A DNA stretch of 62,534 bases from the NCBI GenBank assembly GCA_016934675.1, contig JAFGSJ010000100.1, positions 1-62,534 on the forward strand, given 5' to 3'. A program made the translations under genes and the position numbers. The number at the start of each line of letters is the position of its first letter. Within the stretch, counting starts at the first letter, position 1. Positions 1 through 7,947 of the stretch are shown one piece after another. This stretch comes from a bacterium (lineage in GTDB: Bacteria > CSSED10-310 > JAFGSJ01). The notes under the pieces were generated by a model. It was not told the origin of the DNA. It did no database searches and was given only the letters and a program-made list of their open reading frames with translations.

Positions 1-14
1 ATTTTAACGATAAT

Positions 15-44
15 CCTCCCCCCGACCCCCTCCAAAGGGGGACA
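15..44 (+). repeat. Solo arm of a MITE-like dispersed repeat
   Basis: This 30-base C-rich then G-rich segment is identical to the right arm of the palindromic element at 19832-19938. It contains its own small palindrome (CCCCCTCCAAAGGGGG). Only one arm is seen here; the other would lie to the left of the window or is lost. It sits just beyond the 3' end of the sigma factor gene. The repeat identity is seen directly; calling it a mobile-element arm is inference. Confidence 0.6.
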
Positions 45-176
45 GAGAAAAGGCACTTTTTTCGATTAAATCGACAGCCCCTAAACGTGGAACTACGAGC
101 AATTGTACCGGGTTGTGCGATAACCTTCGTAGTTCTGCTTCAGTGGGGCTTTTTGGTACTAAATGTGTTGATCGCG

Positions 177-1475
177 TTAAAAAAGGAATTTGACAAGCTG
201 TTCGGAGCGGGAGGGATGCTTGAGTTTATCGATCGCTCGGATCTCGATCTGACGAATACGTTCCCGAGTTACTCCCAGCCTCGAGCCTACTTCTTCGAGC
301 GTAAAACGCCGCTCGACATTGATGCCGTAACGAAGTTGGAGCACAGTCTGCTCTCGGTTTGAAAGCGTTTTAAGGAGACAACCGATTTCCTTTTTCAAGC
401 GTTCCTTGCAGATTTCATTGATCGGATGCGGTGTGGATTGATCAGGTAAGACATCCTGAAGTTTCAGCATTTCCTCATTATCGTCCGGGATCGGATCAAG
501 TGAAAGTATTCTCTGCTGCGATGTCAGCAGGAGCAGGAAAGTCTCCTCGGGATAACCGAGCAGGTCAGCCAGTTCAACCCAGGTCATTTCGCGGCCCTCA
601 TTCTGATGGACCAGATCGATCTCACGCTGCAAACGTTTCAACTTTTCGGATAAATGGATTGGGAACCTGATTATTCTGTTGCGGTGCACAATCGCTCGAT
701 TGATCGATTGCTTGATCCACCAGGTCGCATAGGTCGAAAAACGCGTGCCCCGAGTATGATCATAGCGATCAACGGCTTTGATGAGCCCCAGATTGCCTTC
801 CTGAAGAATATCGCTGAATGAGATGCCGGCATTGAGGTAATTACGGGCAATTTTTATGACCAATCTGAGATTGGATTGAATGAGCATATCGACCGCCTGT
901 AAATGAAGTGAACGAGCATTTCGTATATTTTTGAGAATTGTCTTGTTCAGCCGGGCAGGAAGTCGAGGTAGTATGCTCATACTGTCTGTCGTAGACCATT
1001 CCCGTGGCAATTTATCGATATAACTGTTAATGAAATCCTGGGTGAAACTGGCCCGTTCGATAAGAGTGAGTATTCTGTCACCATATCGGGCGACTAATTT
1101 CTCCGCTGCCCCGTTCCGGTCAAGCCCAGACCGATTTTTACGGGCACCGATCCACTCCCGACGCAGTAATTCGATCTCATCCAGAAGCAACAGGGCATCA
1201 CTGACATGACGTTTCTCCAGAGCAGAGCTGTTCCCGCTGGTATTCAGGTGAAAGACCTCATGAGGATGAATACTTTTCGTATCGAGCCATTCCCGAAGAC
1301 GAGCCAGGAAGGTCAAAAAATGAGGGAAACGGGCCAGATAACGAAGCATCATCTGTTTCTGTTCTTGAATGGTTTGCGAAACAGACCACTCCTTCTCTTT
1401 CGTCAAAGGCGGGTATTTTTTAAGATTGTGCCTGGAAATCTGGAAAACACTTCCATCATCACCGACTAATGGCAT
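177..1475 (-). CDS. Sigma-70 family RNA polymerase sigma factor (RpoD/RpoS type)
   Basis: Directs RNA polymerase to promoters. The 432-residue protein has a region 1.2-like N-terminus, a variable stretch to about residue 190, then region 2 (about 200-270) with NLRLVIKIARNYL, the core-binding DILQEGNLGLIKAVDRYD block and the -10 recognition segment FSTYATWWIKQSINRAI. Region 3 follows, and region 4 (about 365-430) ends in the helix-turn-helix TLEEVGSRLGVTRERIRQIE. The RpoD-style ending RLKHPSR is present here as KLKHPSR. The ATG at 1475 follows GGGAGGAACAG, so the start is well supported. Length and the missing long region 1.1 fit a group 1 or group 2 factor; whether it is the primary housekeeping sigma cannot be settled from this window. 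Confidence 0.95.
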   Translation of the reverse strand: MPLVGDDGSVFQISRHNLKKYPPLTKEKEWSVSQTIQEQKQMMLRYLARFPHFLTFLARLREWLDTKSIHPHEVFHLNTSGNSSALEKRHVSDALLLLDEIELLRREWIGARKNRSGLDRNGAAEKLVARYGDRILTLIERASFTQDFINSYIDKLPREWSTTDSMSILPRLPARLNKTILKNIRNARSLHLQAVDMLIQSNLRLVIKIARNYLNAGISFSDILQEGNLGLIKAVDRYDHTRGTRFSTYATWWIKQSINRAIVHRNRIIRFPIHLSEKLKRLQREIDLVHQNEGREMTWVELADLLGYPEETFLLLLTSQQRILSLDPIPDDNEEMLKLQDVLPDQSTPHPINEICKERLKKEIGCLLKTLSNREQTVLQLRYGINVERRFTLEEVGSRLGVTRERIRQIEIRAIDKLKHPSRSEQLVKFLF

Positions 1476-1708
1476 CTGTTCCTCCCTTGAACGCTCTTCT
1501 CCCCCCTCTGAACATCATGCCCCGATCGGTTGTTCATCAGATCTAGTCGTAATCGAGAAACACCCTTTCATTTAAGCTCGAAATGCATTTTCCTGTCATG
1601 ATTTACCACACCGGTCCCTCGCGTATAGTTGACCAATCAGATAAGGTCCCCTATCAGACCGGCATGATGGTTTTCCTAACTATAATATTGGTATTTTCAG
1701 GTGCTTTG

Positions 1709-2695
1709 TCAACAGCCCAGACCTGTCTTGATCAGTTCCTCCTTGAGGAGAGGCACGATCGTAAACAAATCGTCGACGATCCCGTAATCGGCTACCTTGA
1801 AGATTGGTGCATCAGGGTCTTTATTAATGGCCACGATCACTTTGGAAGAAGTCATGCCGGCCAGATGTTGGATTGCACCTGAAATGCCTATGGCGATATA
1901 GAGAGTAGGATTAACGACTTTCCCAGTCTGACCGACCTGTTGATCATGTCCGATCCAGCCGGCGTCAACCACAGCTCTCGATGCACCGACCGCCGCTTTC
2001 AGTGGAGCGGCGAGTTCATCGAGCATTTGAAAATGCTCAGGACCCTTCATACCTCGCCCACCCGAGACCACGACCTCAGCTTCAGTCAGTTCCTTCTTAC
2101 CCGCTTCTTTCTCCTTGATCTCCTTTATCGTAGCCCGGACCGTCCCAGGATCGAGACTGAGTTTTTCCACAACACAAGACCGATTCGGGTCTTCCGGTAA
2201 AGCTTGAAAAATATTCGGACGCAAAGCCACCATCTGCGGGTCGCTTTTTAAAGCCACTTTTGCGAGGATTCGACCGGCATACATCGGTCTGGTCACCAGT
2301 AAGCGTCCATCAGCACCGAGCTCGATCGCAATACTATCACTTGCCAGAGCCACACCGAGTCGGGCCGCCAATCGCCCCCCCAGGTCCTTGCCCAATGCCG
2401 ACGCGCCCAACAGGACCACCGCGGGTTGTTTGTTCTTGATCAAATCAGCAATGACCCGAGCATAACCCTCTGCTGAATAATGCTCGAGCTTAGGATGGTC
2501 TGCACAATAGACAATATCCGCGCCAAAATGCCCCAAACTCACTGCTAATCCTTCTATATTCGAGCCTAACAGGATTGTCTCGACCTGACCGCCGCATTTG
2601 TCTGCAATTTTCCGGGCCGCACCTATAGCTTCGTACGAAATCCGTCGTAGCACACCTTTTCTCTGTTCCGCAATTGTCAATATGTTGTTCGTCAT
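1709..2695 (-). CDS. etfA: Electron transfer flavoprotein, alpha subunit
   Basis: The FAD-binding subunit of the soluble EtfAB heterodimer, which passes electrons between acyl-CoA or other flavin dehydrogenases and a quinone or ferredoxin pool. The C-terminal FAD domain shows [12 protein letters not shown] and the typical block [20 protein letters not shown] followed by [10 protein letters not shown] and [11 protein letters not shown] chose the ATG at 2695 because AGGAGAGGTG lies just before it; a frame open 15 codons further upstream has no such support. It follows etfB by 22 bases and forms a two-gene operon. No partner dehydrogenase is nearby, so the electron donor is unknown. Confidence 0.95.
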   Translation of the reverse strand: MTNNILTIAEQRKGVLRRISYEAIGAARKIADKCGGQVETILLGSNIEGLAVSLGHFGADIVYCADHPKLEHYSAEGYARVIADLIKNKQPAVVLLGASALGKDLGGRLAARLGVALASDSIAIELGADGRLLVTRPMYAGRILAKVALKSDPQMVALRPNIFQALPEDPNRSCVVEKLSLDPGTVRATIKEIKEKEAGKKELTEAEVVVSGGRGMKGPEHFQMLDELAAPLKAAVGASRAVVDAGWIGHDQQVGQTGKVVNPTLYIAIGISGAIQHLAGMTSSKVIVAINKDPDAPIFKVADYGIVDDLFTIVPLLKEELIKTGLGC

Positions 2696-2717
2696 AGCTT
2701 CACCTCTCCTGTCCACC

Positions 2718-3509
2718 TTAAATGACCTTGGCCTCGTCATGCAGCATCTTGATCAGATTCGCCACTTTCTCCTGCGCTGAACCACCCTCGACTATTTTCC
2801 CGGCAGCCCGCACCGGAGGCATCTGAAGCTCTTTGATCACGAGCAGAGCAGCGTTTTGCCCCACATCGGTCGGAGCCAATCCCAGGGCAGCCAGATCGAG
2901 TTCCTCGAGTTTTTTCTTTTTGGCAGCCATGATACCCTTGAGAGAAGCATATCTGACCTCATTCAAACCCTTCTCCGCCGTGATGACCGCGGGCAGCGTC
3001 GTTTCCACGACCTCAACGCCACCTTCGAAATCTCGGTAACACAACGCTGATTTACCATCAGAAGCCAATTCCAATTTATGAACAGTAGTGACATGGGGTA
3101 AATCAAGGATTTCTGCCAAAGCCGGTCCAACCTGCCCGGCATCATCATCAACAGATTGCTTCCCGCATAAAATGAGATCATAGCTCCCCTTTTGGAGGGC
3201 TTTGGCTAATATCCGGGCTGTTCCCAGCAGATCCGAATGCTCGAAAGCCTGGTCCTTCAATAAATAACCCTGGTCCGCCCCTATGGAAAAAGCCCATTTT
3301 ATCGCTTCCTTTGCTTTCTCCGGACCGATACAAAAGATGGTAATCTCTCCTGAACCGGCTTTCTCCTTGATTCTGACCGCCTCCTCCACGGCAAATTCAT
3401 CAAAAGGACCCACAACCATCTTCACATCAGTCAGATCAACCGCCCCCTCGCGGATCCTTAAACGGGCTTCTGTATCCGGAACTTGTTTCAAACAAACGGC
3501 AATATTCAT
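2718..3509 (-). CDS. etfB: Electron transfer flavoprotein, beta subunit
   Basis: The AMP-binding (or second-flavin-binding) subunit of EtfAB. The start MNIAVCLKQVPDTEAR is typical of the family, as are the GPFDEFAVEEAVRIKEK segment, LILCGKQSVDDDAGQVGPALAE and the TTVHKL / TTLPAVITAEKGLNEVRY blocks. The ATG at 3509 is preceded by AGGAGG at five bases, better than the overlapping TTG at 3512. It is the promoter-proximal gene of etfBA. Whether this EtfAB bifurcates electrons cannot be told reliably by eye. Confidence 0.95.
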   Translation of the reverse strand: MNIAVCLKQVPDTEARLRIREGAVDLTDVKMVVGPFDEFAVEEAVRIKEKAGSGEITIFCIGPEKAKEAIKWAFSIGADQGYLLKDQAFEHSDLLGTARILAKALQKGSYDLILCGKQSVDDDAGQVGPALAEILDLPHVTTVHKLELASDGKSALCYRDFEGGVEVVETTLPAVITAEKGLNEVRYASLKGIMAAKKKKLEELDLAALGLAPTDVGQNAALLVIKELQMPPVRAAGKIVEGGSAQEKVANLIKMLHDEAKVI

Positions 3510-3787
3510 CAAAACCTCCTTATCCTAACAGAAAATGAGTAGAAACCTGGATGCATTCCCAAGATGGTATTACCTCAATCAGTCTCCTGACAGGGTTTGT
3601 TGATACCATACTGAAGCATTCATTGTCAAGAAAAAAGCATTTCAGCCAAGCACACCTCATGCTCGCCGCAATCAAAATGATACTTCATCCCGCATGTTCA
3701 GATTGACACGCCCCCTAACCTTGAGTATACTAAGCATTATAAGGAATTATCCATTTTTCTGGACCTCAGGCGAACCGAAGGTGTTTC
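3510..3787. other. Intergenic region between divergent etfB and the NTase pair
   Basis: About 280 bases, AT-rich towards the right. It must hold the promoter of etfBA (minus strand) and that of the small gene at 3788 (plus strand). I see no clear paired -35/-10 element and no hairpin. Confidence 0.4.
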
Positions 3788-3967
3788 ATGGAACGTATCG
3801 TCAATAAAGCTAAGAGTTTTAAGGAAGCGGACGAATGGGATATTATCCAACAACTATCCATGACTCCAGAACAGCGACAAGCCATTGCCCGTGAATTGAA
3901 GAGAAGGATGTACGGTGATCATGTTCCTGATGTTCGTGAATATCACCGACAACAACAAAACCGATGA
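3788..3967 (+). CDS. Small (59 aa) partner protein of a nucleotidyltransferase; antitoxin-like
   Basis: A short reading frame starting MERIVNKAKSFKEADEWD and ending in a basic tail (VREYHRQQQNR). AAGGTGTTTC precedes its ATG. Its stop overlaps the start of the next gene in ATGA, so the two are translationally coupled. Residues 23-40 (MTPEQRQAIARELKRRMY) look like an amphipathic helix. Small proteins of this look often precede nucleotidyltransferase-fold genes in bacterial genomes and are treated as candidate toxin-antitoxin partners; that role is inference here. There is no recognisable catalytic motif. Confidence 0.75.
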   Translation: MERIVNKAKSFKEADEWDIIQQLSMTPEQRQAIARELKRRMYGDHVPDVREYHRQQQNR

Positions 3968-4455
3968 ACAGAGATCACTTTTCAAAAGATATCCAGGAAT
4001 TTATAAAAGCTCTTAACCTTTATAAGGTCGACTGTCTGATCGTAGGTGGAGAGGCTGTCATCTATTATGGTTACGCACGTTTGACTGGTGACATAGACTT
4101 CTTCTATGATAGTGCTCAGGCTAATGCAGGCAGGCTTTATTCATGCCTGCTTGATTTTTGGAGCGGTGTAATTCCCGGTATTAATGATGCATCGGAATTA
4201 ACTGAAGTGGGCACAATCATCCAGTTCGGGATTCCTCCAAACAGGATTGATTTGATCAATACAATTGACGGGATAACCTTCACCGATGCCTGGCAGAAAA
4301 AAGTCAAAGAAATAATCGTCATCGACGATGAAGAGTGCAGTCTTTATTACATCTCACTTGATGATCTGATCATAAACAAACGAAAAATCCGGCGAAATAA
4401 AGATTTGGATGACTTGAAATTCCTCGAATATCTGAAGAAATCAAGCGGTTGTTGA
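3964..4455 (+). CDS. Nucleotidyltransferase-fold protein (AbiEii/DUF6036-like)
   Basis: A 163-residue protein with the pol-beta-type nucleotidyltransferase signature: GGEAVIYYGY, then a D-x-D metal motif in TGDIDFFYD (about residues 25-45), and a later acidic strand at NRIDLINTIDG. The C-terminal SLDDLIINKRKIRRNKDLDDL segment is typical of proteins of this group that sit in two-gene cassettes. It may transfer a nucleotide to an RNA or protein target and act as the toxin of the pair with the coupled 59-residue protein. The substrate is unknown. Base composition is more AT-rich than the housekeeping operons, consistent with horizontal acquisition. Confidence 0.85.
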   Translation: MNRDHFSKDIQEFIKALNLYKVDCLIVGGEAVIYYGYARLTGDIDFFYDSAQANAGRLYSCLLDFWSGVIPGINDASELTEVGTIIQFGIPPNRIDLINTIDGITFTDAWQKKVKEIIVIDDEECSLYYISLDDLIINKRKIRRNKDLDDLKFLEYLKKSSGC

Positions 4456-4662
4456 ACGTCTAGTGATTATCTTCACTGTCTATTATGCTCAGTTCTAAGA
4501 CTACTTTTCCTAATCCTCCGCATAATGGAATCTGTTTTGTATTATCTTCACCAATCTTTCGTCAATTGCCATGACTGTCCTCCTAGCAAATTGCACTACT
4601 CTATATCCACTTTCCTTTCGGGGGAAGGCAAATGTTATTTTTATTCAATCGTTAGAAAAATA

Positions 4663-5235
4663 TTAATATAGCATGCCTTTATAATCAGTCCTTAGTGCTT
4701 CAATTATTTTAGCTTTCCTTTTATTTCGAGTTTCTTCTGTCTTGGCCTCACAATAAAAGCAAGCTAATTGCTTCTGTCTTGATGATGACTTTTCATTATA
4801 TAGTTGTAAAACATCATGTTCTTCTCTCAATGCTATGCGTAGTATTTCCTTTTTCTCAATGAGATCACTATCCAATCTAGTCTTGGTTTTCTTTGGTTTA
4901 TAAACATCTGTGCCGGCCTCAGTCATTAAACCTATGTTCAACATTTTTTCATAGATTTTTTTATTTTTTTCTGACCAATTGTTTTTATCCCTCCTCCTTG
5001 AAAAATATTTTTTATATGACTTTTCATTTACATTTTTCAATAATCCATCAATCCAGCCAAAACAAATTGCTTCTTCTAAGGCACAATGTGCAGTAAAGCC
5101 CTTTCCTCCTTTTTGAAAAGCGATCCAGATTCCATTTTTCTGATGATGGTTTCTGGTAAGCCAATTCCTGAATTCGGATCTATTTGAAAACTCTAATACT
5201 TTTGCTTCTTCATTCATACTGGTGTATCCCATCAT
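4663..5235 (-). CDS. YdeI/OmdA-like protein
   Basis: 190 residues that match the YdeI/OmpD-associated family: an N-terminal EFRNWLTRNHHQKNGIWIAFQKGG block, then EEAICFGWIDGLLKNV and a YFSRRRDKNNWSEKNKKIYEKM segment around residues 40-95, with a basic C-terminal tail. The family is widespread and poorly understood; bacteriocin or peptide resistance has been proposed for some members. The coding sequence is clearly AT-rich compared with flanking core genes, suggesting transfer. The start is uncertain: ATG codons at 5235, 5232 and 5217 are possible, none with a strong ribosome-binding site. Confidence 0.8.
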   Translation of the reverse strand: MMGYTSMNEEAKVLEFSNRSEFRNWLTRNHHQKNGIWIAFQKGGKGFTAHCALEEAICFGWIDGLLKNVNEKSYKKYFSRRRDKNNWSEKNKKIYEKMLNIGLMTEAGTDVYKPKKTKTRLDSDLIEKKEILRIALREEHDVLQLYNEKSSSRQKQLACFYCEAKTEETRNKRKAKIIEALRTDYKGMLY

Positions 5236-5399
5236 AGTATTGATAACGGAGTCTCGGAGAACGAAGCACTATCACCATTTACTGATCAGGCAAATCCCTC
5301 TTTCATAACAGATTGTATAGGGATAAACATAATCCCATGCGGTAATGCTTTTATACTTTCTTATTGATATTATTGCAGGCAAAGAAGTCCCGCAAATTA
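5236..5399. other. AT-rich intergenic stretch
   Basis: Lies between the YdeI-like gene and the tail region of the methyltransferase at 5559. I see no gene, repeat or clear promoter in it. Confidence 0.3.
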
Positions 5400-5558
5400 C
5401 TACCGGTTTAAGAAATCCTGCAATGTATCAATGAGTTTTTCGAAACAAGATTGATCAATATCAATTATTCTGCGATGATTATCCATTTGCGTTTTTCTGG
5501 GAATAACATAATATTTTATTTCAAATATTTTCTGAAAAAAATACAGATAAGAAAGTAA
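5400..5558 (-). other. In-frame 52-codon extension beyond the stop of the methyltransferase
   Basis: Directly after the TGA that ends the methyltransferase at 5559, the same frame stays open for 52 more codons, ending at TAG. The extension contains FFQKIFEIKYYVIPRK and DQSCFEKLIDTLQDFLNR, which look like ordinary protein sequence. It may be the real C-terminus separated by a nonsense mutation, a remnant of another gene, or chance in AT-rich DNA. No SECIS-like hairpin stood out after this TGA. Confidence 0.3.
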
Positions 5559-6386
5559 TCAAAAATACCGAACATACTTACAATGCCATGCTCCCTGGTT
5601 GCAGTATTGTTTACATTTGTATCCCCATTTGTCAGAGGTGATTACCGGATGGATAGGCCCTTTTTCGTCCACAGTCATTCCGCTGAAATGGATAGCGATT
5701 CCGCCTGGACGAACAACCCGTTCGATCTCGCGCAACTCATCCAACAACGACCAGCCAAATGCCTGAGAGGTTGCAAGCACATCAACAAAGCCATCAGGTA
5801 ATGGGATATCGGAAAGAAATCCATCAACAATAAAAACGTTTTTGATGCCCTCATTTCTAGCTCGTTCACGCATGAAGCGACGGAACGAACTCACAGGCTC
5901 AACTGCAAAAACCCAACGAGCTAACGGCGCTGCCTGAAATGCGATCCGCCCAGTACCCGCGCCAACATCGACCACCACCCGGTCCTCTAATGTGACTTCT
6001 GTTGTTAATTCTTTGAAGTCCCAGGCGATAGCTGCTCGCTCATCGTATATCTTTGGATAGCGATGGTAGACCAATAATTCTGCGATTTCCCACACTATCT
6101 TGTCTGTGAGGAAATCCAATTCTTTCTTGCTTGAAGCGCGACCGTACTTAGTGGTGATCTTATCAATGAAAGTAATTATCCCCGGGAAACGTGCGCTCCA
6201 TACTCGTCGAAGTGCTGGGTTTGCGTGAATTACCGCAGCGAGCGCTCGGTGTGTAACACGTCCGAGCAGGTTCTCCAAATCACAAGCCTCAAGTAAGTAT
6301 AGATCATCGACTTTTAAATCTAGACCTTTATATGTCTGACGTAACATATCCTCCCAAGTACCACTATGTCCCCACCGATCAGTCAT
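5559..6386 (-). CDS. Class I SAM-dependent methyltransferase
   Basis: 275 residues. The N-terminal third is helical and unassigned. From about residue 135 there is a Rossmann methyltransferase domain: motif I VVDVGAGTGRIAFQAA, the acidic strand VFAVEPVSSF, then IPLPDGFVDVLATSQAFGW and the post-motif LREIERVVRPGGIAIHF. GGGAGGGAGC precedes the ATG. The C-terminus ends shortly after a Cys-containing segment (KCKQYCNQGAWHCKY) at a TGA, with the frame staying open beyond. The substrate cannot be told. It is followed, on the same strand, by AT-rich DNA and preceded by another methyltransferase gene about 90 bases away, which may be co-transcribed. Confidence 0.85.
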   Translation of the reverse strand: MTDRWGHSGTWEDMLRQTYKGLDLKVDDLYLLEACDLENLLGRVTHRALAAVIHANPALRRVWSARFPGIITFIDKITTKYGRASSKKELDFLTDKIVWEIAELLVYHRYPKIYDERAAIAWDFKELTTEVTLEDRVVVDVGAGTGRIAFQAAPLARWVFAVEPVSSFRRFMRERARNEGIKNVFIVDGFLSDIPLPDGFVDVLATSQAFGWSLLDELREIERVVRPGGIAIHFSGMTVDEKGPIHPVITSDKWGYKCKQYCNQGAWHCKYVRYF

Positions 6387-6479
6387 GCTCCCTCCCTTAT
6401 TATATCATCAGGACGCTGCAGGCGATCCAGATAACAATCTCAGCCGCGCATTGTTCGGCGACGTTTTAATTTTCGTCTG

Positions 6480-7010
6480 TCAATCAGCTTTCGCGAAACT
6501 GTAAGTCTTCCTGCCCTTTCGAACAAATTTGAATATGCCAGCGCCAGTCACGCGTGTGAGTACCTCCTCCTCCTTCATATGGTGGTCACTGAAAGATAAT
6601 GTTCCGTCAGCTTTCAGTACCCTATGGAGTTCCTTCAGGACTTCGTTTGGATTGGTAAGATCATGAAAGACATCATACAATAGAACCGTGTCCAGACAAT
6701 TATCCGGGAGCCCGGTTCGGCAATCAGATTCGATAGTCTCGATGTTCTCAAGCCCTTTTTTTTTCGCCATCTTCTTGATCTCTTGGATGGCAAGTGGATG
6801 AATGTCGAATGCATAAATCTTACCGGAAGGCCCCACCAATACTTCGAGTGGTGCAATGTAACCTCCAGGACCGCAGCCGAAATCGAGCACGGAAAAACCA
6901 GGTTCGATCCCGGCCTCCTTCAAAACATCCGAGCGGGGTCGAAGTAGATCCCGCACCTTGAACATGAGACTCATGAGTCTAAAGTCCAAGTTGTTCATTT
7001 GCTTTTTCAA
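6480..7010 (-). CDS. Class I SAM-dependent methyltransferase (UbiE-like fold)
   Basis: 176 residues covering one methyltransferase domain: motif I VLDFGCGPGGYIAPL, acidic strand KIYAFDIHPLAIQEI, IESDCRTGLPDNCLDTVLLYDVFHD, then LKELHRVLKADGTLSFSDHH. The start chosen is a TTG at 7010, because GGAGGAG lies 8-10 bases before it; the ATG at 6998 has no such site. The sequence resembles small-molecule methyltransferases rather than rRNA enzymes, but the substrate is not known. Confidence 0.88.
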   Translation of the reverse strand: MKKQMNNLDFRLMSLMFKVRDLLRPRSDVLKEAGIEPGFSVLDFGCGPGGYIAPLEVLVGPSGKIYAFDIHPLAIQEIKKMAKKKGLENIETIESDCRTGLPDNCLDTVLLYDVFHDLTNPNEVLKELHRVLKADGTLSFSDHHMKEEEVLTRVTGAGIFKFVRKGRKTYSFAKAD

Positions 7011-7115
7011 GTATCTCTGCTCCTCCTTCTCTTTCCAGCGAACATTTGCTTAAGTTGCAAGGCGTACGTTGGCTGAACCGCGAAAACGCTTGAAAACGCG
7101 ACATGTATCCGCCAG

Positions 7116-7370
7116 TCAAATGCATGTGGATGATTCTCGAAGGCTCTCAAGCACTATCTCAGCGTAGAAGCTGGCATCCTGGATCGCCAAGTCATCCTCC
7201 AAGGCAAGTGTGCGCCCAAGAACTCGTTCGAGATCATCGCGGATTGCTCTGACCTGTCGATTCAAGCCTGCATAATCGAAATTATCTGGAAACTCAGCGC
7301 TCGTGCTCATGTCAAGAGTCTGCAATAGTTGTCGGATACCCACATACACCTCTGTGGAGCTGCTTAACAT
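7116..7370 (-). CDS. Small hypothetical protein (84 aa)
   Basis: An 84-residue frame with protein-like composition, predicted helical and acidic, containing DDLERVLGRTLALEDDLAIQDASFY. No family recognised. A weak AAGCGGG lies right before the ATG. It may be a real small gene or the remains of a longer one. Confidence 0.4.
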   Translation of the reverse strand: MLSSSTEVYVGIRQLLQTLDMSTSAEFPDNFDYAGLNRQVRAIRDDLERVLGRTLALEDDLAIQDASFYAEIVLESLRESSTCI

Positions 7371-7406
7371 CCCGCTTCAGCAGGCTGAGAACCAGGCAGC
7401 GAGAGG

Positions 7407-7577
7407 ATGAAAAAAAAGTTTTCAGCACTGCTGCATGCCCTGGTTATGCTTCCTTTATCCATCTGTCCGCTGATCGTGCAATCTTTCAGCTATCTTTTCG
7501 TGCTCGTGATCGTTTCTATGCCCTCCCGTAACTCATTCAGTCATCTGTGTCAACATGCCGATAATTCGAAGCAATAG
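7407..7577 (+). CDS. Possible 56-aa membrane or signal peptide-like ORF
   Basis: Begins MKKKFSALLHALVMLPLSIC, which looks like a signal peptide or membrane anchor, and continues with another hydrophobic run (YLFVLVIVSM). AGAGG directly abuts the ATG, a poor spacing. It may be the broken start of a secreted protein or chance. Confidence 0.22.
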   Translation: MKKKFSALLHALVMLPLSICPLIVQSFSYLFVLVIVSMPSRNSFSHLCQHADNSKQ

Positions 7578-7947
7578 TCCGGGGGATTGATTATGAAGCC
7601 CTGATCAATTCAGCGCGGATATAAGGAAAAAGTAGAGAATTGTAGATTTCTGTGTGCGCTTTTATCTGAGATTGCACATGTTCTTTTATCATGAAACTCA
7701 AGCAACCATCATCATTATCCTCGGTCTCGAACGATCCGTTCATTGGCCCATGAACATTCTATCTGGCAGATTTCAGTTCTGGTGTGGCTTGACCGTTGTG
7801 GAAATTAGTCGATTTTGGTAACATGTATAGAGAGAGAAATCAACAAGATTTTGGAGAGTGATGTAAGATGTACTCTCATTGTATGAGAAAAAAAAGTCCG
7901 TTCTTAAGGACACTTAGCTTGAAACATAAAAAAATAAGGAGAACTCC
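7578..7947. other. Upstream region of the M28 peptidase gene
   Basis: About 370 bases without a gene I can support. AAGGAGAACTCC stands at its right end as the ribosome-binding site of the peptidase. I see no clear promoter or riboswitch. Confidence 0.4.

Noticed and set aside
3982..4455. Nucleotidyltransferase as a tRNA nucleotidyltransferase or DNA polymerase beta relative
   Set aside because: Too short and lacking the other domains; the coupled small partner fits a two-gene cassette better.
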